Positions 14,409 to 21,289 of a stretch of 21,289 nt of DNA are shown piece by piece (positions within the stretch are counted from its first letter, which is position 1; each line of letters begins with the position of its first letter). Under the pieces are notes generated by a model, which was not told the origin of the DNA, searched no databases, and worked only from the letters and a program-made list of their open reading frames with translations. Source of the DNA: JABMMZ01 sp964505065. Its GTDB lineage: Bacteria; Bacteroidota; Bacteroidia; NS11-12g; UBA955. Position numbers and translations under genes: made by a program. The stretch lies in the NCBI GenBank assembly GCA_964505065.1, contig CAZDGF010000056.1:1-21289 (forward strand), given 5' to 3'.

Positions 14409-15365
14409 TTAAAAACCAATTTTTTCTGATACAGAATAGCGGTTTCTATCGCCACTATTACGGCTAATTAGCTCACCTAAAAAACCTGCTAAAAACAATT
14501 GTGTGCCAATAATCATACTTACCAAACCCAAATAAAAATAGGGCGAATCTGCTACCAGTGGTGCTTTTTCGTGTTGTATAATATTGATTAATTTACCAAC
14601 CAATAAAAACATAGCAATAAAAAAGCCAATAATAAAACAAACTAAGCCATAAACACCAAAAAAGTGCATAGGTTTTTTACCAAACTTACCCATAAAAAAG
14701 ATAGTTAATAAATCTAACAAGCCATTCACAAAACGATTTAAACCAAACTTGGTAGTGCCATATTTTCTTGCTCTGTGTTCTACTACTTGTTCGCTTATTT
14801 TGTTAAATCCTTCCGACTTGGCTATTACAGGAATATAGCGGTGCATTTCGCCATATACTTCTATGTTTTTTATTACCTCGTGGCGATAGGCTTTTAGCCC
14901 ACAATTAAAATCGTGCAGATAAATACCACTCATTTTGCGTGTTGCCCAATTGAATAATTTAGTAGGCAAGGTTTTAGAAATAGGGTCATAACGCTTTTTT
15001 TTCCAACCCGAAATAACATCTAATTTTTCGGCTAAAATACGGTTATACAATATTGGAATTTCATCAGGACTATCTTGCAAATCGGCATCCATAGTAATTA
15101 TTACGCTGCCTTCTGCTTGCGCAAAGCCTACATTTAAAGCCGCAGATTTGCCATAGTTTCTTCTAAATTTTATACCTTTTATATTACTGTTTTTAGCAGC
15201 TAATTGCTGAATTACTTGCCAACTATTATCGCTACTGCCATCGTCTATCAGCAATACTTCGTAGGTATAATTATTGGCTTGCATTACTTTGGCTATCCAA
15301 GCTTCTAATTCTGGCAAACTTTCGTCTTCGTTGTATAAAGGTATAACTATTGAGAGGTTACGCAT
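14409..15365 (-). CDS. Glycosyltransferase family 2, DPM1/ArnC-like, with two C-terminal TM segments
   Basis: A 318-residue GT-A enzyme. The start IVIPLYNEDESLPELE and LLIDDGSSDNSW are the nucleotide-binding elements, D93-A-D95 (MDADLQDSPDE) is the metal-binding DxD, and the acceptor region includes DFNCGLKAYRHEV and HRARKYGTTKFG. Two C-terminal membrane segments (about 240-266 and 275-300) match the polyprenyl-phosphate glycosyltransferase group, which loads a sugar onto a lipid carrier at the inner membrane for envelope glycan synthesis. It overlaps the upstream DUF4199 gene by 8 bases. Sugar specificity is unknown. Confidence 0.92.
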   Translation of the reverse strand: MRNLSIVIPLYNEDESLPELEAWIAKVMQANNYTYEVLLIDDGSSDNSWQVIQQLAAKNSNIKGIKFRRNYGKSAALNVGFAQAEGSVIITMDADLQDSPDEIPILYNRILAEKLDVISGWKKKRYDPISKTLPTKLFNWATRKMSGIYLHDFNCGLKAYRHEVIKNIEVYGEMHRYIPVIAKSEGFNKISEQVVEHRARKYGTTKFGLNRFVNGLLDLLTIFFMGKFGKKPMHFFGVYGLVCFIIGFFIAMFLLVGKLINIIQHEKAPLVADSPYFYLGLVSMIIGTQLFLAGFLGELISRNSGDRNRYSVSEKIGF

Positions 15366-15924
15366 ATTGTTTTTGTTCTTTCTTTAAAATGGCAGCGCAA
15401 ATTAAAGAAATAATGGTGTCTAAAATTAAGCCGCCTACAATAATTATTACTGTTGCAAAACCAACTGTTGTAAACATTTCAGACATTTTTAAAGCCTTTT
15501 GAATTTGTGCTTCATCCATACCTTTCTTTTTCATATCCGCAACTGCATTAACCATGCTTTCTGCAATTATGGCATCATAATCTATAAAAAATGTAAGAAA
15601 TATATAAGTATAAATAGCAATAATTAAAACTGAAAAAATACTGGAAACAAAGGCTACTTTAAATGCTCTCCCAAATGTTACAATACCATGGTTATGCTTG
15701 TCTCTATATTCTTTAATACACATTGTAATAACAAATACAGCTATAGAAATGCCAATCAGTAATTTTATTCCACCACCACTTTGGTCAAATTTACCGTCTT
15801 TTATAACATATTCTGCTAATGATTGTACAATACCTAATAAAGCACCTATAAATCCCCATTTTAGGGCTACATTAAAAAATGGTGCATTTATTTTTTGTTC
15901 GTTTTGGTCTATAATTGTTTCCAT
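15358..15924 (-). CDS. DUF4199 family membrane protein
   Basis: A 188-residue integral membrane protein with four hydrophobic segments (roughly 22-42, 53-70, 92-115 and 152-178) and a charged helical loop (AVADMKKKGMDEAQIQKALK) between the third and fourth. Pattern and length fit DUF4199, a Bacteroidota family of unknown function often found beside DPM1-like glycosyltransferases. It overlaps the GT2 gene by 8 bases, so translation is likely coupled, and follows the dihydroorotase-like gene by 38 bases. Confidence 0.85.
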   Translation of the reverse strand: METIIDQNEQKINAPFFNVALKWGFIGALLGIVQSLAEYVIKDGKFDQSGGGIKLLIGISIAVFVITMCIKEYRDKHNHGIVTFGRAFKVAFVSSIFSVLIIAIYTYIFLTFFIDYDAIIAESMVNAVADMKKKGMDEAQIQKALKMSEMFTTVGFATVIIIVGGLILDTIISLICAAILKKEQKQYA

Positions 15925-15962
15925 GTTTCAATTTTAATTTTTAACTGCGTGTAATCTTTGTT

Positions 15963-17246
15963 TTATTGGTTAAAAAAGTAATTATTTCCGATTAATGTAC
16001 CCATAATTTTATAGGGTAATGGCTTATTCAAATAATAAGTATTAGCAGACAATGAGCGGTTATTATGTTTGTTTAAAATGGTTTGCTCGTTGGGGTTAAT
16101 AATGGTTAACAATGCTTTGTTGCCCTCTTCTATCATTGTATTTTCAATGTTTAAAATGGCATTTGCGCCTGTTGTTAATTTTTCTATTATCAATTCATCT
16201 TGCAGGTGTTTACAAAATCTATTTCTACCCTCAATAGCCAAACTAAAGGCTATTTGCAAACTTATAGCACCATAACTTGCATAATCAAATTCAACGTCTT
16301 TATGTTCTATTTCTTGTGGGTGGTGGTCGCTGCAAATAGCATCTATTGTGCCGTCTTCCAAGCCTTGCCATAGTGCTTTTACATCATTGGCTTGGCGTAA
16401 GGGTGGCATTAGTTTTAAGTTGCTATCAAATTCCATTAAAGCCTCATCGGTTAATACCAAATTCATAATAGCAACATCGGCTGTAATATTTATGCCTTGT
16501 GCTTTTGCTGCTCGTATCAATTCTACAGATTTTTCGGTACTAATTTTGCTAATATGCACATGGGTTTGGTGGTATTCTGCCAATTCAATTTCTCGCTGCA
16601 CCATAAGGTATTCTGCCATTGGCGGCACACCTTTTAAACCCAAACTTACCGCTATTGGTCCTTCGGCAACTTGCCCATTGTTGCTCAATTTTTCATCAAA
16701 ACAAAAGCTATAAATAAGCCCTTTAAAACTTTTAGCATATTGCATTGCTCTGCTCATAGTTCCGCTATTTTCTATGGCATTGTTGGCATTTGCAAAACCA
16801 ACAGCACCGCTATTTTGCATATCATAAAGCTCTGCCAAATCATCGGTTTTTAATTGATGTGTAATAGCACCTAATGGCAAAAAATGAATGGGATATTTTT
16901 TATTCTGATTAATTACAAATTCTATATCGGCTTTGGTTTGCCTTACTGGCGCAGCATTTGGCAACAATACAATATTTGCAAAACCACCCGCTTGGGCTGT
17001 AATTGATAGCGATTCAAAAGTTTCTCGATGCTCTAAACCTGGCTCGCTGCTATTGCATCTAATATCTGTGAAAGCTTGGGTAAGTATGCAGCCGTTTAAG
17101 TTTTTTTCAATGCAATTTTCAGTATTAATAATTTGTGGGGCAATGGTTGTAATTATGCCATTTTCAATTAAAATATCTACTATTTGCCCATTGTATGGCG
17201 AGCCTTTAGATACTATGGTAACTTGTTTAAGCAGCAATTTTAGCAT
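15963..17246 (-). CDS. Dihydroorotase-like protein, probably catalytically inactive
   Basis: A 427-residue amidohydrolase-superfamily protein with clear dihydroorotase ancestry: GGFANIVLLPNAAP, HVHISKISTEKSVELI, KLMPPLR and DAICSDHHPQE are in the right order. The catalytic set is mostly gone. The metal-binding D-x-H-x-H-x-R-E-P-G is DIRCNSSEPG (R63, N65, S67), the H-x-E-D segment is FCFDEK, and the TPHH-type site is ADVAIMN. Only the later His (H231) and Asp (D307) remain. Non-catalytic homologues are known to act as structural partners of aspartate transcarbamoylase. A role in pyrimidine synthesis or a new role beside envelope genes are both possible. Its start overlaps the BatA-like gene end by 20 bases. 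Confidence 0.88.
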   Translation of the reverse strand: MLKLLLKQVTIVSKGSPYNGQIVDILIENGIITTIAPQIINTENCIEKNLNGCILTQAFTDIRCNSSEPGLEHRETFESLSITAQAGGFANIVLLPNAAPVRQTKADIEFVINQNKKYPIHFLPLGAITHQLKTDDLAELYDMQNSGAVGFANANNAIENSGTMSRAMQYAKSFKGLIYSFCFDEKLSNNGQVAEGPIAVSLGLKGVPPMAEYLMVQREIELAEYHQTHVHISKISTEKSVELIRAAKAQGINITADVAIMNLVLTDEALMEFDSNLKLMPPLRQANDVKALWQGLEDGTIDAICSDHHPQEIEHKDVEFDYASYGAISLQIAFSLAIEGRNRFCKHLQDELIIEKLTTGANAILNIENTMIEEGNKALLTIINPNEQTILNKHNNRSLSANTYYLNKPLPYKIMGTLIGNNYFFNQ

Positions 17247-19305
17247 TTGGTTTTAAAAAACTTATCAAAAGTATTTCAATTAAAAGGAATATCAAAACTA
17301 AAATAATACACCATTTCCACAAAGGTGTTCCTTTTTGAGCCACTGATATTTGCGAACTCAAATTTTCTGCACTTTTTGTAAATAATTCTATGCCCATTTC
17401 ATCAGCTATTTTTTGTAATTCTTCTTCCTTAAAAGTTCGGCAATCGCTTTCGTTTCTGTTGTAATTAAAAGCAATTGCAGAAAATATGGAATCTGAATTT
17501 GCGGTTTTTAGCAAGTAGTTTGCAGCCGTTTCTATTTCGCCATTTGTGTTTAAAATTATAGTGCCGTTATTGTTAATAACTTCGGGCAAATAGCTAAATT
17601 TTCCATTCCTCAATTCTAAATTATTCTCCTTGTTGTATTTTAAATCGGTAATTATGCCATCTGTTTGCCCACATTGGTAATACATTTGCCCGCTATAATT
17701 ATTCAACATGGCGGCTTTTAAAAGTATAGGTACAAAAAGCGCATGGTTTTGAAAATTAGTATGCTCGCCCACCAAAGCCGAAGCGCAAATAAACAAATGC
17801 CCTTTGCCTATTGCAATATCTGAAAAAAATGAAGCCCCATTGGATAGTTTAAATACACTTGCACCATTGGGTGCTGCTATTGCAAAATATTGCGATACAT
17901 TGGGCAAATCTATATTTTTAGGTATTTTTTCAAATACTTGGTTGAACAAAGGGTGTTCTTTATCCATCATAGAAACTTTGCCCAACATTTGTGTTGCATT
18001 TTCTGCTATTTGAAAGCCAAAAACGGAAGCTAAATTTTGCAGCCCGCCATAAGGTAATTTAGCATTGGGAAACAGCATAATATTACCCCCGTTTTTGGCA
18101 AATTTATTTAGTTCTGTTGCCGTACCATTGCTAATATTAGTAGCCCCTTGCAGGCATATTAACGATGCTTTTTGAAACTCGCTATATTGAATGCTACCGC
18201 TTTTCATTGGGGTATAAGTAAAGCCTTTTTGCTCGCTAAATACAGATTGAACATAACGATCTTCATCGCTAATATTTATAACATTAAAATTATTTTTGAT
18301 TAAAATAGAAAAATACAAATTATCATCAAAAGCCATATTATCGCCAGGCAATTGCAATATACCTTGGTGTATGCCGCCTTCATCTAATACAAAATTGATA
18401 GTTTGTTTTTCTTTGCTAAAAGCTTTGATATTAAATGTGGCTATACCTTTTGGCTTATTGTCTATTTTTAAATTAAGGGTTAAGCCTTCAATATCTTTAC
18501 TCGTATTATTGCTTACCACCACATTTATACTTATAGGCTGCCCTATTTGTATAATGGGCGAACTTAAATAACAAGTATCTATGCCAATATTTTCGGCATT
18601 TTCGGCATTTATTTTTACCAAAGTATGCTTTACTTTATTGTCATTTCGAGTTAATCCCGCAAGTGCGGGAGGCTCTGCATTTTTTGTATCGAGAAATAAG
18701 TTATTAATAGGATTATTTTTTTGAAAATCGGAAATAATATAACTGCTTTTAGCTAAATTACTGGCAGCAAATAGGCGTTGTTGTACGGCTAATAATTGGC
18801 TAAAATTTTTAGCACCTGCATTTATTTTTATTTTATCTATGTTTTCTAAAGCCGTTTGCTTATTGGTATTGTGCAAAAGCGCACCATCAATATTGGCTGT
18901 TATAATATTAAACTCATTGCTATTACCACTGGCATTTATGATGGCTCTTGCTCTGTTTTTAGCAGCTTCCAGCAATTGCCCCTCGTTGCCATTGTTGTTC
19001 ATACTATAGCTATTATCTAAAATAATACTTACCAATTGTTTTTTACCCGACAGTTGTGTATTTTTATTGATAATTACAGGCTGGGCAAAGGCAAACACCA
19101 AAAAAGCGAGTGCTAATAATCTACTGGCAAGAATTAAATATTTTTTAAGTTGATTGCCGCTTTTGGTTTGCTGGTTTATTTGTTTTAAGAACCGCACATT
19201 GGTAAATGCCATTTTCTTATACCTTCTAAAATTGAATAGATGGATAATAATGGGGATTAAAAGCGTTAATAATGCCCAAAGAAATAAAGGAAAAAGCCAT
19301 ACCAT
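17227..19305 (-). CDS. BatA-type double-TM N-terminus plus VWA-like membrane protein
   Basis: A 692-residue protein from the ATG at 19305. The N-terminus (WLFPLFLWALLTLLIPIIIH, then FTNVRFLKQI) is the two-helix domain of BatA/BatB-type proteins. A VWA-like domain follows, with D-N-S-Y-S in IILDNSYSMNNNG in place of the usual DxSxS metal site. Next come periplasmic beta-rich and glutamine-amidotransferase-like regions and a C-terminal TM (WCIILVLIFLLIEILLISFL). The frame is open back to a TTG at 19320, but TATGTTTG (19325-19318) fits a -7 element and family members start MxxLxPxFLW, favouring the ATG. An internal palindromic repeat (18640-18676) is read in frame. It heads the five-gene run. 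Function is unknown; relatives are linked to stress and envelope processes. Confidence 0.85.
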   Translation of the reverse strand: MVWLFPLFLWALLTLLIPIIIHLFNFRRYKKMAFTNVRFLKQINQQTKSGNQLKKYLILASRLLALAFLVFAFAQPVIINKNTQLSGKKQLVSIILDNSYSMNNNGNEGQLLEAAKNRARAIINASGNSNEFNIITANIDGALLHNTNKQTALENIDKIKINAGAKNFSQLLAVQQRLFAASNLAKSSYIISDFQKNNPINNLFLDTKNAEPPALAGLTRNDNKVKHTLVKINAENAENIGIDTCYLSSPIIQIGQPISINVVVSNNTSKDIEGLTLNLKIDNKPKGIATFNIKAFSKEKQTINFVLDEGGIHQGILQLPGDNMAFDDNLYFSILIKNNFNVINISDEDRYVQSVFSEQKGFTYTPMKSGSIQYSEFQKASLICLQGATNISNGTATELNKFAKNGGNIMLFPNAKLPYGGLQNLASVFGFQIAENATQMLGKVSMMDKEHPLFNQVFEKIPKNIDLPNVSQYFAIAAPNGASVFKLSNGASFFSDIAIGKGHLFICASALVGEHTNFQNHALFVPILLKAAMLNNYSGQMYYQCGQTDGIITDLKYNKENNLELRNGKFSYLPEVINNNGTIILNTNGEIETAANYLLKTANSDSIFSAIAFNYNRNESDCRTFKEEELQKIADEMGIELFTKSAENLSSQISVAQKGTPLWKWCIILVLIFLLIEILLISFLKPNAKIAA
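18640..18676 (-). repeat. Palindromic dispersed repeat embedded in a coding region
   Basis: On the plus strand the segment reads GTCATTTCGAGTTAAT and then TCCCGCA-AG-TGCGGGA (18655-18670), a 7-base-arm palindrome, then GGCTCT. On the coding (minus) strand it yields EPPALAGLTRNDNK, breaking an otherwise polar Asn/Lys-rich stretch. Its GC content is clearly above the surrounding gene. The layout is that of intergenic GTCAT repeats common in Bacteroidota, here tolerated in frame. Confidence 0.65.
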
Positions 19306-19388
19306 AAAGCGTAATGGCAAACATAGTTAATTTTTTTAGATTAGATGGGTAGTATTCTAATTAAAATTATATACAATTTTTTGATTAA

Positions 19389-19421
19389 TAAAAAAGCCCC
19401 AAACCAAAAATGGTTTGGGGC
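19389..19421 (-). terminator. Rho-independent terminator of the tRNA-Gln/prs/rplY unit
   Basis: Arms GCCCCAAACC (19396-19405) and GGTTTGGGGC (19412-19421) pair perfectly around a 6-base loop. Read on the minus strand the hairpin is followed by TTTTTTAT. It lies 22 bases after the rplY stop codon and separates this unit from the BatA-like operon. Confidence 0.88.
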
Positions 19422-19443
19422 AATAAATAGTATAAAAATAAAA

Positions 19444-20022
19444 TTATTTTTTAGCCGGTGCTGCTTCTTCTTTTACCACATTTCTGGTCATTTTTACAGA
19501 AATAACAGCATTTTCTTTAGCATCTAATATTTCTACATTAGGTATTTCTATTTCTTTTACTTTAATAGATTGTCCTAAATCTAAACTACCAATGTTTACT
19601 TCTACGTAATCTGGAATATTACCTACCGCACTTTTCACTTTTATGCGTTGTATTTTTTGTATTAATTTACCACCTGCTCTTACACCTGGCGAAATACCTG
19701 CTACTTTAATAGGAATAGAAAGTGTTACAGGTTTTACCTCATCTATGGCTAAGAAATCGGCATGTAAAATGGTTTCGTTTACAGGATGAAATTGCATATC
19801 CTGTAAAATAGCCAAATGCTTTTTACCATCTATTGTTAATTGCACTTTGTAAGTGTTTGGGGTGTAAACGAGGGCTTTAAAATCGGGTGTATATACAAAA
19901 AAGTGCAAATGCTCTTTACCTCCGTATAATACACATGGAACTTTACCTTCGTTTCTCAATGCTTTAGCGTCTTTTGTACCTAATGTAGGTCTCAATTCGC
20001 CTGTTAATGCTACTGTCTTCAT
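19444..20022 (-). CDS. rplY: 50S ribosomal protein L25/Ctc (long form)
   Basis: A 192-residue protein of the general stress (CTC/TL5) form of L25, which binds 5S rRNA in the large subunit. The N-terminal L25 domain (1 to about 90) contains RPTLGTKDAKALRNEGKVP and CVLYGGKEHLHF. The C-terminal TL5-like beta domain (about 95-180) contains IPIKVAGISPGVRAGG and DLGQSIKVKEIEIP. The Lys/Ala-rich tail EEAAPAKK is typical. It starts 21 bases after the prs stop, and the prs-rplY order is one I recall as common in Bacteroidota. The strong hairpin downstream ends the unit. Confidence 0.95.
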   Translation of the reverse strand: MKTVALTGELRPTLGTKDAKALRNEGKVPCVLYGGKEHLHFFVYTPDFKALVYTPNTYKVQLTIDGKKHLAILQDMQFHPVNETILHADFLAIDEVKPVTLSIPIKVAGISPGVRAGGKLIQKIQRIKVKSAVGNIPDYVEVNIGSLDLGQSIKVKEIEIPNVEILDAKENAVISVKMTRNVVKEEAAPAKK

Positions 20023-20043
20023 TTTTTTTTTGACTTTTTTTTG

Positions 20044-21009
20044 TTAGATTAAATTGGGTTGGAAACTATTATCAAGCTTGAACAAGGAACTTATTGAACC
20101 ATGTTCGTGGATATTTCTGATGGCTTTGCTAATAAGAGGTGCTACTGAAAGTACTCTAATCTTATCGCTGCTGTGTTTCATAGGCATTGTATCGCATACA
20201 ATTAGCTCCTCTAAAACACTATTTTCAATATTTTCGTAGGCTTTGCCACTCAATACTGGGTGGGTACATACGGCTCTTACCGAGCGTGCACCATTGTCTT
20301 TTATCAATTTGGCTGCTTTGCTCAATGTGCCTGCCGTATCGCATAGGTCATCTACCAAAACAACATCCATGCCATTTACATCGCCTATAATTGTCATACT
20401 GGCTATTTCATTGGCTTTTCTGCGTTCCTTATCGCATATTACCATAGGGCAACCCAGCACTTTGGCATACTCTCTATTGCGATTGCTTGCGCCCACATCT
20501 GGAGCAGCTATTACCAATTTATCTAAATTTAAGGAACGGATATAAGGGATAAATACTACTGATGAGTCTAAATGGTCTACAGGTACATTAAAAAAGGCTT
20601 GAATTTGCGGTGCATGTAAATCCATTGTAATTACTCTATTAGCTCCAGCAGCACTTAATAAATCGGCTATCATTTTGCTGCCAATAGATACCCTTGGTTT
20701 ATCTTTTCTATCTTGCCTTGCATAGCCATAATATGGAATAACGGCTGTTATATAATTGGCAGATGCTCTTTTAGCAGCATCTATCATTAAAAGTAATTCT
20801 AATAAATTATCGCCTGGGGGGTTGGTAGATTGAACAATAAAAATATCGCAACCACGCACAGATTCGTTAAAACTTGGTTGCATTTCGCCATCGCTAAATT
20901 TATTAATGGTAACATCGCCAAGCGTAGAACCAAAATGGTCTGCAATTTTTTGGGCTAACGAAAAAGAGGCAGTACCGCTGAAAATTTTAACTTTGTTAAT
21001 TACTGACAC
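20044..21009 (-). CDS. prs: Ribose-phosphate pyrophosphokinase
   Basis: A 321-residue class I PRPP synthetase that makes 5-phosphoribosyl diphosphate from ribose 5-phosphate and ATP for purine, pyrimidine, NAD, His and Trp synthesis. Visible are FSDGEMQP, YYGYARQDRKDKPRVSIG (ATP-binding flexible loop, about 93-110), metal residues D130/H132 in TMDLHAPQIQAFF, and the PRPP-binding loop VLVDDLCDTAGT (about 217-228). The start is a GTG at 21009 giving MSVINKVKIFSGTAS, which matches the usual family N-terminus; no nearer ATG fits. It lies 35 bases after tRNA-Gln with no terminator between, so they probably share the promoter at 21136-21166. Confidence 0.97.
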   Translation of the reverse strand: MSVINKVKIFSGTASFSLAQKIADHFGSTLGDVTINKFSDGEMQPSFNESVRGCDIFIVQSTNPPGDNLLELLLMIDAAKRASANYITAVIPYYGYARQDRKDKPRVSIGSKMIADLLSAAGANRVITMDLHAPQIQAFFNVPVDHLDSSVVFIPYIRSLNLDKLVIAAPDVGASNRNREYAKVLGCPMVICDKERRKANEIASMTIIGDVNGMDVVLVDDLCDTAGTLSKAAKLIKDNGARSVRAVCTHPVLSGKAYENIENSVLEELIVCDTMPMKHSSDKIRVLSVAPLISKAIRNIHEHGSISSLFKLDNSFQPNLI

Positions 21010-21044
21010 TTTCTGTATTTTTTTTATTGAATTTTATAAGAAAG

Positions 21045-21115
21045 TTGCCCGAGCTGGATTCGAACCAACATAAACTGCACCAAAAACAGTTGTCCTGCCA
21101 TTAGACGATCGGGCA
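21045..21115 (-). tRNA. tRNA-Gln (anticodon UUG)
   Basis: A 71-base minus-strand cloverleaf: acceptor arms TGCCCGA/TCGGGCA with discriminator A, D stem GTCT/GGAC, anticodon stem ACTGT/GCAGT with loop TTTTGGT giving anticodon TTG, and T arm GTTGG-TTCGAAT-CCAGC. The variable loop has four bases. CCA is not encoded. The UUG anticodon reads CAA and, by wobble, CAG. It is immediately upstream of prs. Confidence 0.95.
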
Positions 21116-21135
21116 ATATTCCTTTTAAAGGAGCG

Positions 21136-21166
21136 CAAAGGTAAAATTTATTTTCTTTATTGCAAA
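21136..21166 (-). promoter_or_regulatory. Strong promoter for tRNA-Gln/prs/rplY
   Basis: On the minus strand, TTTG (21166-21163) is followed after exactly 19 bases by TACCTTTG (21143-21136). Both boxes and the spacing match the Bacteroidota consensus in full. The tRNA begins 20 bases downstream. Confidence 0.8.
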
Positions 21167-21239
21167 TATTTTATCATAAATTTATTTTGATATGAATTTT
21201 AGTAAAAATTTAAGTATAGACAAACTCTAAAAGGTTAAA

Positions 21240-21289
21240 CCCAAATTAATCAATAGGAGATTTGAAAAATCGAACTACTTGATTTAGTT
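21240..21289 (-). mobile_element. Partial copy (D) of the ~144-bp inverted-repeat element
   Basis: Read on the minus strand, these 50 bases are identical to the last 50 bases of copy B (5501-5550), ending AATTTGGG. The flanking plus-strand bases before it are TTAAA (21235-21239). The window ends within the element, so the other flank is not visible. It has the same orientation as copy A at the window start and covers the opposite end of the element. Confidence 0.87.

Noticed and set aside
16348..16713. 121-residue open frame on the plus strand
   Set aside because: Shadow of the dihydroorotase-like gene on the opposite strand; no family features.
19306..19320. TTG at 19320 as start of the BatA-like protein
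   Set aside because: It overlaps a good -7 promoter match, and family members begin a few residues before the first membrane segment, as the ATG at 19305 does.

Overview
The window is AT-rich chromosomal DNA from a member of the Bacteroidota, probably a Chitinophaga/Sphingobacteria-like lineage. Three things point there. Promoter-like sites follow the Bacteroidota pattern TTTG-N19-TAnnTTTG (best examples upstream of lpd and of tRNA-Gln). Families typical of the phylum are present (DUF4199, the BatA-type double-TM/VWA protein, ECF sigma factor coupled to a TM/beta-barrel protein). The intergenic repeats are of a kind I recall from these genomes. The sequence is a scaffold piece: a run of exactly 100 N lies at 10746-10845, and both window ends fall inside copies of the same short repeat.

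Layout. 1-5157 (+): an MBL/double-rhodanese protein of the persulfide dioxygenase-sulfurtransferase type, an unrecognised secreted protein, an adrenodoxin-like [2Fe-2S] ferredoxin and a full-length Rel/SpoT (p)ppGpp enzyme. 5203-5692 (-): a MmcQ/YjbR-like gene split by a 144-bp mobile repeat. 5797-7807 (+): dihydrolipoamide dehydrogenase and a small lipoprotein. 7927-9163 (-): a lipoprotein with a truncated-globin-like domain and a small single-TM protein. 9342-9678 (+): remains of a small gene split by a second copy of the same repeat. 9847-10695 (+): an MBL-fold hydrolase. 10696-11288: repeat-filled intergenic DNA with the assembly gap. 11289-13278 (+): ECF sigma factor overlapping a TM plus beta-barrel protein. 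13275-19305 (-): a tightly packed five-gene run (BatA-like membrane protein, dihydroorotase-like pseudoenzyme, DUF4199 protein, GT2 and GT4 glycosyltransferases). 19444-21115 (-): tRNA-Gln, prs and rplY behind one strong promoter.

The most notable item is a family of ~144-bp structured elements with imperfect 16-bp terminal inverted repeats (CCCAAATT...AATTTGGG), seen in four copies (two cut by the window ends). One copy is flanked by a perfect 5-bp target duplication (TTCAG), and removing the element plus one duplicate restores the yjbR frame at the insertion point. A second copy splits another small ORF. The stems are conserved, loops vary, and one stem shows a paired G-C to A-T change. This behaves like a MITE or other non-autonomous mobile element; no transposase is present in the window.

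Other points: a BatA-like gene that appears to have absorbed a palindromic intergenic repeat in frame, a dihydroorotase homologue lacking its metal ligands, a putative anti-sigma/outer-membrane-barrel fusion, and an N gap that the flanking tandem repeat predicts to be zero length or a whole number of repeat units.
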